Assembly (NCBI GenBank): GCA_937884755.1
Contig: CAKZYJ010000521.1
Location: 1 to 56,652, forward strand
Direction of reading: 5' to 3'
DNA length: 56,652 nt
Source: an uncultured Flammeovirgaceae bacterium
GTDB taxonomy: Bacteria; Bacteroidota; Bacteroidia; Cytophagales; Cyclobacteriaceae
Both the position numbers and the translations under genes were made by a program. The stretch's first letter is position 1; each line of letters starts with the position of its first letter. The notes under the pieces were generated by a model. The model was not told the DNA's origin, did no database searches, and saw only the letters and a program-made list of their open reading frames with translations. Positions 1 to 8,362 of the stretch are shown piece by piece.

Positions 1-2
1 AC

Positions 3-1226
3 TACAGTCCGGCCGCAATTAGTCAGGGGCAAAGTTCTTTTACGCGAAAATGGGGGAAACGGCAACTGGAAGATAATTGGCGACGCTCAAATAAGTCAAT
101 TCAAGGAAACTTTGCCGCGAACGACCTCGAGCAGGTAGAGGTGGACGACCCGGCACTGGGCGATCCTGCGGACGATGCTCCCGACCAGTCTGCGGGAATG
201 AAGCAGGCATTGTACGCCAATATTCCGTTTACTGAAGAACAAAAGCAGATGGCCTACCAAATGATGGAAGAAGCTTACTTTAAATTGGGAGGTATTTATA
301 ACTTTGATCTGGAAGAGAAAGAAAACGCCATTGAAACGTTTGAGACAATGCTCTCTCGCTTCCCTGCGTCCGAGTACGAACCGGAAGCGCTGTATCAACT
401 TTACTTATTGTATCAAGAGCAGGGCGACAACGCCTCGGCTACCCGCTACAAGAACCAGTTACTGGAGAATTACCCGGAAAGTATTTTTGCAAAAATCATT
501 ATTAACCCCAATTATCGAGAAGAAAGCAACCTAGCCAGTGCTCAGCTAAAACAAATATACGAGGAGGCCTATCGTTTATATCAAAAGGGAGCTTACCAGC
601 AAGCGGAGCCACTGGTACGAGCCGCTCTGCGAGAGTATGCGGATAATGATTTTGTGGATAACATGAAATTGCTGCAAATTCTGATAAATGGCAAACTCAG
701 TAGCCGGTTTGAATACCAGGCAGACTTGCAAAGTTTTATTGAAGAAAATCCTGAAAGTGAAGTAACCCCCTATGCTCAGGAATTACTTACCGCGGCTCAG
801 GGCTTCGACGAAAAGCTGGCGGAGCAGTACGGGGCTAAGTTTATTCCTGAACTGGACGAGAAGCATTCTTTTATTGTGGTATATAATAGTAAAGGTAACT
901 TGTCTACAGCATTGCCCCGAGCCATTGAGAAATTTAATAACGAACAATTCGGCGAGGGTGAGTTGCGAACGGCCAACCTGATGCTGGAAGACGGGCAGGT
1001 GATGATTATTGTGGAAGAATTTCCCGATCAGGAAACAGCCCAACGCTATTTTCAGGATTTTAATGGAGAACTTTCTCCGCTAAATCTGCTACCCGAAACC
1101 AATACTTACGATCGTAGCGATATCACTAGTAATTTTATTATTACTGAAGACAATCTACCGATTTTGTACCGGACCAAAGACGTAGAAAATTATCTGCGAT
1201 TTTTTGAAAAGCATTACACTTTCTAA
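3..1226 (+). CDS. TPR-repeat protein, PorW/SprE-like (3' part only)
   Basis: The reading frame is open from base 3 with no start in the window, so this is the C-terminal ~407 residues of a longer protein; the GTG at 141 is only an internal codon. The visible part has tetratricopeptide-type helices (for example EALYQLYLLYQEQGDNASA), a second helical stretch, and a terminal alpha/beta domain beginning near HSFIVVYNS with the FNNEQF and FPDQETAQRYF segments. This layout resembles SprE/PorW, the outer-membrane TPR lipoprotein of the type IX secretion and gliding machinery of Bacteroidota. The N-terminal lipobox cannot be checked. A penicillin-binding protein follows 121 bp downstream on the same strand. 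The TPR call is firm; the PorW/SprE assignment rests on C-terminal similarity from memory. Confidence 0.68.
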   Translation, partial: YSPAAISQGQSSFTRKWGKRQLEDNWRRSNKSIQGNFAANDLEQVEVDDPALGDPADDAPDQSAGMKQALYANIPFTEEQKQMAYQMMEEAYFKLGGIYNFDLEEKENAIETFETMLSRFPASEYEPEALYQLYLLYQEQGDNASATRYKNQLLENYPESIFAKIIINPNYREESNLASAQLKQIYEEAYRLYQKGAYQQAEPLVRAALREYADNDFVDNMKLLQILINGKLSSRFEYQADLQSFIEENPESEVTPYAQELLTAAQGFDEKLAEQYGAKFIPELDEKHSFIVVYNSKGNLSTALPRAIEKFNNEQFGEGELRTANLMLEDGQVMIIVEEFPDQETAQRYFQDFNGELSPLNLLPETNTYDRSDITSNFIITEDNLPILYRTKDVENYLRFFEKHYTF

Positions 1227-1347
1227 GCGATTGGGGCTAATTAGCAAGATTTGTCTGATTTTTGTTGAACCCAGTGTGATAGCCTGTGTGCTTTTCATAC
1301 TTTTTATTCTAAAAGCATTATAACATATACCAGTAGATACCACAAAG

Positions 1348-3714
1348 ATGGCCAGTACCAAAACCTCTAGGGAGGAGAAAAAAGTAGTAAAACAAGACCG
1401 CTCAAAACTATATACCTGGATAGTTCGCGGAGCCTGGATCTCATTTATCTCTTTCTTTATTCTCTTCCCTCTCTACGTATTTACCGTCAGTATTGATTTT
1501 ATGGGACTGTACGGCGGACTGCCCAGTTGGTCAGCACTAGAGAACCCTAAGAACGATCTGTCGTCGGAGCTTTATTCAGCGGATAATGTACAGTTAGGAA
1601 AATACTACCGGGAAAACCGGAGTCCGGTTACCTACGAGGAATTGTCTCCTAGTCTAGTCAATGCTTTGGTAGCTACCGAAGACCTTCGCTTTACCGAGCA
1701 TAGCGGCATTGATTTACAAAGTATGGGCCGGGTAGCCTGGGGTATTATTAAGAAAGTAGCCACTTTCGGGGCCAGTAGTTTAGAAGGAGGGGGGAGTACC
1801 TTATCGCAGCAAACTGCTAAGAACCTGTTTAAAACTCGTGGACAGAACGAAGGGCCTCTGATGAAGATTCCGGGCTTACGTATGCTGATTATTAAGACCA
1901 AGGAGTGGATTGTAGCAGTGAAACTGGAACGGTACTACACCAAGAAAGAAATTCTGGCTATGTATCTGAATACTGCACAGTTTAGTGGTAACTCCTACGG
2001 AATTAAGGTGGCTGCTAAGACTTTCTTTAATAAGCCGACCTATGATCTGAACGTGGAAGAGGCTGCCGTGCTAGTAGGTATGCTGAAAGCCTCTACTTAC
2101 TATAATCCGGCACGAAACCCTGAGAATTCTCAGCGCCGCCGTAACGTAGTAATGAACCAGATGCGTCGCTTTAGCTATCTGGAGCAGGAAAAGTATGATT
2201 CACTAGTGCAGGAGCCAATCGTTCTAAATTATAAAGTAGATAGTCATACCGATGGGCCGGCTACTTATTTCCGGGCGGTGATTCGTCGTTGGCTGTACCG
2301 CTGGGCTGATGAGCATGGTTACGATCTGGATGAGGACGGACTTAAAATATACACTACGCTGGACAGCCGGATGCAGGAGCATGCGGAAGTAGCTGTGAAA
2401 GCTCATATGAAGTATCAGCAACAACTCTTTGAAGAACATTGGGGTAAGGAGAATCCCTGGCGGGATGAAGAAGGTGAGGAGATTAAAGGCTTTGTAGAGA
2501 TGCTGGCTAAACGCACTCCTCGCTACAAAGGGTTAGAAAAGAGATACGGCAAAGACAATGATTCTATCCATATCGTGATGAATACCCCAGTGCCCACTAC
2601 CCTGTTCACTTGGGAAAACGAGGATTACAAAAAAGATACGGTCATCAGTCCGATAGATTCTATCAAATACACTCAGCGGTTTTTGCACGCCGGGTTTATG
2701 TCGATGGACCCCCACAATGGACACATTAAAGCCTGGGTGGGCGGTATTAACTACGAAAACTTTAAGTACGATCACGTAATGCAGGGTAAGCGGCAGCCCG
2801 GATCTACCTTTAAGCCGTTTGTGTATGCTGCCGCAGTTGATAACGGCTATTCACCCTGCTACGAAGTTGTAGATGCGCCGGTAACCTTCTCAGTTTATAC
2901 TGACGGAGAAGAAGATACCTGGACGCCTAAAAATGCCGAAGGAAGATACTCTGGCGAGAAAATGACTATCCGCCAGGCAATGGCTCAGTCTATCAACTCG
3001 GTGACTGCTTTTATTATGAAACGGTTAGGCCCCGAAACGGTAGTGGATTACGCTAAGCGGATGGGAGTTACTAGCAATATTGAAGCAGTACCTAGTCTAG
3101 CGCTGGGCGGTGGGGGCGATGTATCGGTCTACGAAATGGTAGGTGCTTACAGTTCATTTGTAAACCACGGAACCTGGACCGAGCCGGTATTTATTACTCG
3201 AATTGAGGACAAAGACGGCAATGTGGTGTACGAACACCCCATAAAAACCCGAGAGGCTCTGAGTGAGGAAACGGCCTACCTGATGCTCTATATGCTGCGC
3301 GGAGCTACCGAAGAAGAGGGTGGGACCGGACGAGGTATTCCACCGGAGCTTCGGGAAGGAAACGAGATTGGAGCGAAAACCGGAACTACCTCTAATTACT
3401 CCGACGGCTGGTTTATGGGGGTGACCAAAGATCTGGTATCCGGGGCCTGGGTAGGCGGCGATAATCGTAGCGTTCACTTTAAAACGTTGAGATTAGGACA
3501 GGGAGCAAGAATGGCGATGCCCATTTGGGTAGAGTATATGAAGCGAGTATACGACGATGAGCGGTTGGATTACGAAAAGGGAGCCTTTGAGCGGCCTCGC
3601 ACCGGTCTGTCTATTGAAATTGACTGCGCTCAGTACGGTGGTATTGAAAATGAAGCGGATTCGCTGATTGTGGAAGATTCCATTCAGATTATAGATCAGG
3701 ACGAAATTTTCTAA
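1348..3714 (+). CDS. mrcA: Penicillin-binding protein 1A (bifunctional class A PBP)
   Basis: This 788-aa bifunctional peptidoglycan synthase has a basic cytoplasmic N-terminus, one membrane segment (about residues 28-50), a GT51 glycosyltransferase domain (EDLRFTEHSGID, then GGSTLSQQTAKNLF) and a penicillin-binding transpeptidase domain. The transpeptidase motifs are SxxK at Ser486-Lys489 (GSTFKPF), SxN in AQSINSV, and KTG at 677-679 (KTGTTSNYSDGW). It polymerises and cross-links glycan strands in the periplasm. The ATG at 1348 is preceded by an A-rich leader rather than a Shine-Dalgarno sequence. A strong hairpin terminator lies 30 bp after the stop. Length and motif order are normal for the family. 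Confidence 0.96.
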   Translation: MASTKTSREEKKVVKQDRSKLYTWIVRGAWISFISFFILFPLYVFTVSIDFMGLYGGLPSWSALENPKNDLSSELYSADNVQLGKYYRENRSPVTYEELSPSLVNALVATEDLRFTEHSGIDLQSMGRVAWGIIKKVATFGASSLEGGGSTLSQQTAKNLFKTRGQNEGPLMKIPGLRMLIIKTKEWIVAVKLERYYTKKEILAMYLNTAQFSGNSYGIKVAAKTFFNKPTYDLNVEEAAVLVGMLKASTYYNPARNPENSQRRRNVVMNQMRRFSYLEQEKYDSLVQEPIVLNYKVDSHTDGPATYFRAVIRRWLYRWADEHGYDLDEDGLKIYTTLDSRMQEHAEVAVKAHMKYQQQLFEEHWGKENPWRDEEGEEIKGFVEMLAKRTPRYKGLEKRYGKDNDSIHIVMNTPVPTTLFTWENEDYKKDTVISPIDSIKYTQRFLHAGFMSMDPHNGHIKAWVGGINYENFKYDHVMQGKRQPGSTFKPFVYAAAVDNGYSPCYEVVDAPVTFSVYTDGEEDTWTPKNAEGRYSGEKMTIRQAMAQSINSVTAFIMKRLGPETVVDYAKRMGVTSNIEAVPSLALGGGGDVSVYEMVGAYSSFVNHGTWTEPVFITRIEDKDGNVVYEHPIKTREALSEETAYLMLYMLRGATEEEGGTGRGIPPELREGNEIGAKTGTTSNYSDGWFMGVTKDLVSGAWVGGDNRSVHFKTLRLGQGARMAMPIWVEYMKRVYDDERLDYEKGAFERPRTGLSIEIDCAQYGGIENEADSLIVEDSIQIIDQDEIF

Positions 3715-3744
3715 GCAGAAAATTCTAGAAGAAGATAACGAAAG

Positions 3745-3767
3745 CCACTCTACGGAGTGGTTTTTTT
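3745..3767 (+). terminator. Rho-independent terminator after PBP1A
   Basis: Six-base-pair stem CCACTC / GAGTGG with a TACG tetraloop, followed directly by seven T. It lies 30 bp after the PBP1A stop and separates it from the sigma-factor gene. Confidence 0.88.
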
Positions 3768-3879
3768 GTTTCTTTGTCAGAAATTGCCAAATTAATTACA
3801 TCAATAAAAGATTCCCCGGTTTTAGAACAGTAATTGCGGAATCCCTACTAATTTGTCGTAGCATAAACCTACGTAATCT

Positions 3880-4455
3880 GTGGAGCAAACGTATACCCAA
3901 GATCAGGCCCTTATTCAGCAAATCAGAAGTGGTGATGAGGCCAGTCTAGTCAAAATCTACAAAGAACACCGGCCCGCCTTTTTGCAGTGGGCGCAGAGCA
4001 GTTATCGGATCGACGAAGAAAAAGCTGCTGATGCCTTTCAGGATGCGGTGGTGTGTCTGTACCGAAACATTGTGCAGGGAAAGCTAGAATCGCTAACCAG
4101 CTCACTGAAGACGTACTTATTTGCTATTGGGAAGAATATTATCCGAAAGAAGCTCCAACAACCCGTAGCCCTCGAGAGTGACGAATTGTGGATGGTAGAG
4201 AACCTGCACGCCGAACCGGTTGATCAGTTTGCTACCAATGATCGTCAGCGCTTAGTAGCTCGGCTGATGAATACCATTGGCGAACCTTGCAAAAGCATTC
4301 TGGAGCTTTTTTACTTCCGGGGTTTTAGCATGGAAGCCATCGCTGCCCGGTTACAGTATAAAAACGAAAACGTAGTGAAGACCCAAAAGCTGCGGTGCCT
4401 CACTAACTTGAAAAACATGGTACGGGAACGATACCAAAACGAAGACTTTGTCTAA
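3880..4455 (+). CDS. RNA polymerase sigma factor, ECF/sigma-70 family
   Basis: This 191-aa protein has the two-domain layout of extracytoplasmic-function sigma factors: region 2 (residues ~20-90, including the ADAFQDAVVCLYRNI core-binding/-10 segment) and region 4 (residues ~130-185) with the helix-turn-helix FSMEAIAARLQYKNENVVKT. The start is GTG at 3880; no upstream ATG in frame was preferred. The next gene starts 1 bp after the stop and encodes a small membrane protein, the usual arrangement of an ECF sigma factor with a membrane regulator. The target regulon is not visible from sequence. Confidence 0.88.
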   Translation: MEQTYTQDQALIQQIRSGDEASLVKIYKEHRPAFLQWAQSSYRIDEEKAADAFQDAVVCLYRNIVQGKLESLTSSLKTYLFAIGKNIIRKKLQQPVALESDELWMVENLHAEPVDQFATNDRQRLVARLMNTIGEPCKSILELFYFRGFSMEAIAARLQYKNENVVKTQKLRCLTNLKNMVRERYQNEDFV

Positions 4456-4456
4456 G

Positions 4457-4771
4457 ATGAACGGACAATCCATGGTAGAAAATCGCTGGAATCAAATTGA
4501 CCGATACGTTAACGGCTCTATGTCGCAGGAAGAGCAAACTGCCTTTGAGCAACGCATGCGGGAGAACCTGGGTTTAGCCGAAGGCGTACACCTGCACCGG
4601 GATATTCTGGCAGGAATAGAGTTCCGCTTTATGCAGGATTTAAAGCAGCGTTTAATCCTGGCCGATAAGCCGGAAAGAAAAATCAACTGGAAGACTGTTG
4701 CCATCGTGCTGGGTGGGATTTTAGTTGCTGCGGCAGCAGGAGCGGCCGTATACTATTATCTCGTACAGTAA
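4457..4771 (+). CDS. Small single-pass membrane protein, candidate anti-sigma partner
   Basis: This 104-aa protein starts at the ATG at 4457 (a TTG at 4448 overlapping the sigma gene is less likely). It has an acidic/amphipathic N-terminus (WNQIDRYVNGSMSQEEQTAFEQRM) typical of the N-terminal helix of Bacteroidota anti-sigma proteins, and one membrane segment near residues 77-99 (AIVLGGILVAAAAGAAVYYY) that leaves only three residues outside. It has no HxxxCxxC zinc motif and no periplasmic domain, so any sensing would need a partner. Coupling to the preceding ECF sigma gene supports a regulatory role; the anti-sigma function is inferred. Confidence 0.72.
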   Translation: MNGQSMVENRWNQIDRYVNGSMSQEEQTAFEQRMRENLGLAEGVHLHRDILAGIEFRFMQDLKQRLILADKPERKINWKTVAIVLGGILVAAAAGAAVYYYLVQ

Positions 4772-4870
4772 TTCGGTCTGATTTAAAGAAAGATTGTCAT
4801 TTCTCAGACACTGACATTAGCTAGCATCGGGTAGATTGCTAATAATAGCAAGAACTGTTAGTACAGCTTG

Positions 4871-4878
4871 TAATTTTG
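4871..4878 (+). promoter_or_regulatory. Candidate Bacteroidota -7 box for the DinB gene
   Basis: TAATTTTG fits the TAnnTTTG consensus and lies 11 bp before the chosen ATG at 4890. No convincing -33 TTTG is seen at the expected spacing, so this is a weak call. Confidence 0.35.
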
Positions 4879-4889
4879 AGCAAAATTCT

Positions 4890-5420
4890 ATGCAAAACCC
4901 TCCGCTAATTTCGTCTAATCAGACGCTTTTCTCTCAGTTAACCGTCGTACTCACTCAGTTGTCAGAGCATGATTACCAGCGTCCGTTACAAATACTCAGG
5001 AACGGCACAATTGGTCAGCATGTACGCCATATTTTAGAGTTTTATCAGGCTCTTATCCAAGGAGCACCCAACCGCCGGATATGTTACGATGATAGAGCCC
5101 GTGCGTCCGCTTTAGAAAATAATATGGACGTAGCGCTGCAAACCATTCAGTACCTGACTAAAACAATCAACAGCATTAGTATCAGTCAGCCATTAGTGCT
5201 GGTATCAAAACTAGATAAGTCCGGCTTATCGAGTTCCAACACTGCAGTTCAATCATCTTCCAGTGTGGGTCGAGAGTTACTGTATTGCTTAGAGCATGCA
5301 ATTCACCATATGGCGATTATTAGGATTGGTATTGAACAAACCTGGCCCAAAGTAGTAGTAGTAGCAGACTTTGGGGTAGCCCCCTCTACAATCCGGCATC
5401 AGCAGCAATGTGCACCGTAA
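4890..5420 (+). CDS. DinB-family protein
   Basis: This 176-aa protein reads from the ATG at 4890; the longer frame from 4836 adds a segment unlike the family. It has the four-helix DinB/YfiT pattern with metal-ligand candidates His44/His47 (IGQHVRHILEFY) and His136/His139/His140 (CLEHAIHHMAII). DinB-fold proteins are metal-dependent and often act as thiol- or sugar-linked transferases, but the substrate here is unknown. The gene overlaps the following NRDE gene by 13 bp, suggesting translational coupling in an operon with the NRDE and ATP-grasp genes. Confidence 0.82.
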   Translation: MQNPPLISSNQTLFSQLTVVLTQLSEHDYQRPLQILRNGTIGQHVRHILEFYQALIQGAPNRRICYDDRARASALENNMDVALQTIQYLTKTINSISISQPLVLVSKLDKSGLSSSNTAVQSSSSVGRELLYCLEHAIHHMAIIRIGIEQTWPKVVVVADFGVAPSTIRHQQQCAP

Positions 5421-6130
5421 CATACTTACCAACGTCACCAGGGTTTATTGTAACCCAGAGCCGCGATGAAAGCATTTATCGCCCGCAGGCACGCTTTCCG
5501 GTACGAGCTAGTAGAGATCCACAATTACTTTTTCCGCAAGATCCGCAGGGAGGTGGAACCTGGATTGCCGTTAGTGATCAGGCGAGGGTGCTGAGCCTGA
5601 TGAACGGAGCATTTACCGATCATCAACGTAAACCACCTTATCGTAAATCCCGAGGGCAGGTAGTGCTGGAAGCATTTTCTTATGTCAGTGCTCAATCGTT
5701 TGCTGAGTGCTATAATTTTAGCGGAATAGAGCCTTTTACCCTGTTGTGGTTTACCCAAAATAAGATTCAGGAAGTGCGGTGGAATGGACAGAAGTATCTA
5801 TTGTCTGAATTGAGACCTGATCAACCCCACGTGTGGTCTTCAGCTACACTATACGATGATAATGCTCAATCTATTCGGAATGGATGGTTCGAGCAGTGGT
5901 TAGCATTAGAAGATGATCTCTCTAATACGCTCAGTTTTCACCGGCAAACGCACAATGAGCAGCCCGAGATTGCCATTAATATGCAGCGCAAAGGAGGGTT
6001 ACAGACGGTAAGCGTTGCTAAAGTAGAGATTGCGGTAAATGATATGGTATTCACCTACCAGGATTTGCTCTCTGAACAAACCTTCCAAGAAACCCTAGAG
6101 AGAAGTGATATTTCCAACGTGGTGGACTGA
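5408..6130 (+). CDS. NRDE-family (TANGO2-like) protein
   Basis: The 240-aa protein begins MCTVTYLP and carries QSRDES where the name-giving NRDE motif (Asn-Arg-Asp-Glu) sits in this family, here with Ser in place of Asn. The GGGTWIAVSD segment is also characteristic. The conserved Cys2 after the initiator Met is a family hallmark. Bacterial members are uncharacterised; eukaryotic TANGO2 is linked to lipid/heme handling, so no reaction is assigned. The gene overlaps DinB upstream (13 bp) and the ATP-grasp gene downstream (26 bp), so the three are almost certainly co-translated. Confidence 0.85.
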   Translation: MCTVTYLPTSPGFIVTQSRDESIYRPQARFPVRASRDPQLLFPQDPQGGGTWIAVSDQARVLSLMNGAFTDHQRKPPYRKSRGQVVLEAFSYVSAQSFAECYNFSGIEPFTLLWFTQNKIQEVRWNGQKYLLSELRPDQPHVWSSATLYDDNAQSIRNGWFEQWLALEDDLSNTLSFHRQTHNEQPEIAINMQRKGGLQTVSVAKVEIAVNDMVFTYQDLLSEQTFQETLERSDISNVVD

Positions 6131-7178
6131 GTTTAGAATTCATAGTCGGCGCTGGTTGAACTGGGAATTTTGGCCATTCTACGTATTCTATGCTCCCATC
6201 TACTTTTATTGGTTGTATCTGAGTGTTCGTGCTCGTTCGTTATCCTTTTTCACTGCTGCTAACCCACTGATGGAGGCCGGCGGTTTCATAGACTACTCCA
6301 AGGCTGCGGTATTACAGCATAAACCCGAAAAATACCAGCCCAATACCGGCTATCTACCGGAATCAGTGCTGACAGTTTCTACAGTTTTAGAATGGATGAA
6401 CGAAAAACAGCTTGCATTCCCCATCATAATTAAACCGGATAAAGGAGAGCGAGGATTTGGTGTAGAGAAGATTGACGGTATTAGTGAGCTTGATGATTAT
6501 ATTGCTCATTATCAGAGGATTGATGAGCTGTTTATTGTTCAAGAATATTGTAATGAGCCGCTGGAGTTCGGGATTATGTACTCTCGAATGTCTCACGAAA
6601 GTTTCGGACATATAACTTCTGTGGTGAAGAAGGAGCTAATTGAGTTGCGAGGGGATGGAGAAAAATCGCTGGAGGAGTTAATTCTTCAGAATAGGCGAGC
6701 GTCTTACTACTTTCCGTACTTCAGGCAATTGCTGGGAGCTAAAATGGCCCAAATTCCGAAAGAGGGTGAAGTAGTACCTTTAGTACAAGTCGGAAACCAC
6801 TGCCGGGGCGCAACCTTTCTGAATGCAAACCATATAATTGATAAGCGACTTAAAGAGGTGTTTGATGCGGTGAGCCAGCAGATACCTGGGTATTACTTTG
6901 GGCGCTACGATTTGAAGGTGAGAAGCATAGACGATCTCTACGCAGGCAATTTTAGAATCATTGAACTCAATGGCGCCAACTCTGAGCCCGCCCACATTTA
7001 CGACCCGCAGATGACTCTACGGCGAGCCTACCGCGACTTGTTTGCCCATTGGCGACGATTATTTGAAGTTAGTGTTGCTAATCATCAGCGTGGTATCGCT
7101 TATCTTCCTTTTAACGTTTTATACCGTAAAATTCGGCACCATTTGCAGATACAGAAAAATGTCGTTAACCTACAATAG
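6105..7178 (+). CDS. ATP-grasp domain protein, membrane-anchored
   Basis: The 357-aa frame starts at GTG 6105, inside the NRDE gene. An aromatic hydrophobic stretch at residues ~20-42 (FWPFYVFYAPIYFYWLYL) likely anchors it to the membrane. The rest is an ATP-grasp fold: the nucleotide-binding FPIIIKPDKGERGFGVEKI segment, the hinge IVQEYCNEPLEFGI, and the metal-binding IIELNGANSEP near residues 285-295. ATP-grasp enzymes join a carboxylate to an amine or thiol through an acyl-phosphate. It resembles D-Ala-D-Ala-ligase-like Bacteroidota proteins, but the substrate cannot be read from sequence. Confidence 0.8.
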   Translation: MIFPTWWTEFRIHSRRWLNWEFWPFYVFYAPIYFYWLYLSVRARSLSFFTAANPLMEAGGFIDYSKAAVLQHKPEKYQPNTGYLPESVLTVSTVLEWMNEKQLAFPIIIKPDKGERGFGVEKIDGISELDDYIAHYQRIDELFIVQEYCNEPLEFGIMYSRMSHESFGHITSVVKKELIELRGDGEKSLEELILQNRRASYYFPYFRQLLGAKMAQIPKEGEVVPLVQVGNHCRGATFLNANHIIDKRLKEVFDAVSQQIPGYYFGRYDLKVRSIDDLYAGNFRIIELNGANSEPAHIYDPQMTLRRAYRDLFAHWRRLFEVSVANHQRGIAYLPFNVLYRKIRHHLQIQKNVVNLQ

Positions 7179-7308
7179 ATGATTGATTATTCTACTAGCA
7201 TATATACGGAATAAGCTTTAAGAACAGTCTTTTCCCAAGCTCGCTTTAATTGAAAGGGGGGAGGCTGTGTTTCCTCATTCCCAGGTGTATAACTGGAATT
7301 ACTGCCGT

Positions 7309-7330
7309 GATTTTCCTCACGTGGAAAATC
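7309..7330. repeat. Inverted repeat in the ATP-grasp / AraC convergent spacer
   Basis: GATTTTCC, six-base spacer TCACGT, GGAAAATC: a perfect 8-bp inverted repeat in the 241-bp spacer between convergent genes. It has no T-run, so it may be a weak transcript-end structure or a protein site. Confidence 0.4.
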
Positions 7331-7419
7331 CTTCCCAGGTTAAAAAAACTTGAAGAAAGATGGGAAAATCATGGCAATTGGATTGTCTCACAAAACCAGG
7401 GTAAAGCAGGAAATTGAAA

Positions 7420-8343
7420 TCAATTTAAAGACTCAGATTGAATATATTCTTTAGGGCTCATTCCCGTTTTTTTCTTAAAAAGACGTGAAAAGTACTGGGG
7501 ATACTCGAACCCTAGCTGATAAGCAGTCTCTGAAATAGATGTATGGGGCGCAAGCAATAGATTTTTGGCTTCCTCAATGAGAAACAGGTTGATCTGATCT
7601 ACAGCTGTCTTGCCTGTTTCTGCCTTAATCATATCACTCATATATCGGTGACTTACTTTCAACTTTCCCGCCATCCAATCGACAGTAGGAATCCCCTTAT
7701 TGAGCAAGTCACCTTCTTCAAAATACGTGTTTAGAACTTGGGTGAACTTGGATAGCAAGCTCTGGTTGATCTCCTTCCTGTGGAGGAATTGCCGCTTGTA
7801 AAACCGATCGGAGTACTCGAGTAACGTTTCCAATTGAGAGAGGATAATCTCCTTAGAGAACTCATCCTGATTATTTTGATATTCAGCTTCTATATTCTTG
7901 AATATTGATTTTAGCAAGGCTTCCTCTTTAGGTGATAGGTGTAAAGCTTCGTGGACATTGTACTCGAAAAAGTTATACTTTTTGATGCGCTGTTGGAGTT
8001 CAGTTCCCCGAAGGAAATCTTTGTGAAAGGCAACGTGGTAAGCATCCGAACTGAACACTAATCCTTTGAAAATGAGCTTTTGATTGGGAGCGGTAAAGAG
8101 TAAAGTACCGTTGGTACAATCGTATTGGGTTCTACCATAGATTAACTCACCCGAAATAATATTTTTGAGACTGATAACGTAAAAATCACAGGTCAGACTC
8201 ACTTCTTTGTTTGTATGATCACAGCTTTCAGTAGAATCTTGGTTGACGGCTATGTGAGATGCGCTAAACAACGGGTTTTCAGGCTCCGGCATTCCATTGT
8301 ACGAGTGGAAGTCGCTGATATTTTTGAAGACTAATTCTGTCAT
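7420..8343 (-). CDS. AraC-family transcriptional regulator
   Basis: This 307-aa protein has an unrecognised N-terminal sensing domain of ~190 residues and a C-terminal AraC/XylS DNA-binding domain (residues ~210-303) with both helix-turn-helix units: the first around MAGKLKVSHRYMSDMIKAET, the second ISETAYQLGFEYPQYFSRLF, followed by the conserved KKKTGMSPKEY. It is the last gene of a tight minus-strand run (SDR, MBL hydrolase, regulator; gaps of 2 and 19 bp), so it probably controls its own operon and perhaps the alpha/beta hydrolase at 10.5 kb, which has an AraC-type repeat upstream. The ligand is unknown. Confidence 0.9.
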   Translation of the reverse strand: MTELVFKNISDFHSYNGMPEPENPLFSASHIAVNQDSTESCDHTNKEVSLTCDFYVISLKNIISGELIYGRTQYDCTNGTLLFTAPNQKLIFKGLVFSSDAYHVAFHKDFLRGTELQQRIKKYNFFEYNVHEALHLSPKEEALLKSIFKNIEAEYQNNQDEFSKEIILSQLETLLEYSDRFYKRQFLHRKEINQSLLSKFTQVLNTYFEEGDLLNKGIPTVDWMAGKLKVSHRYMSDMIKAETGKTAVDQINLFLIEEAKNLLLAPHTSISETAYQLGFEYPQYFSRLFKKKTGMSPKEYIQSESLN

Positions 8344-8362
8344 ACTTTATTGAATTTGCTGC

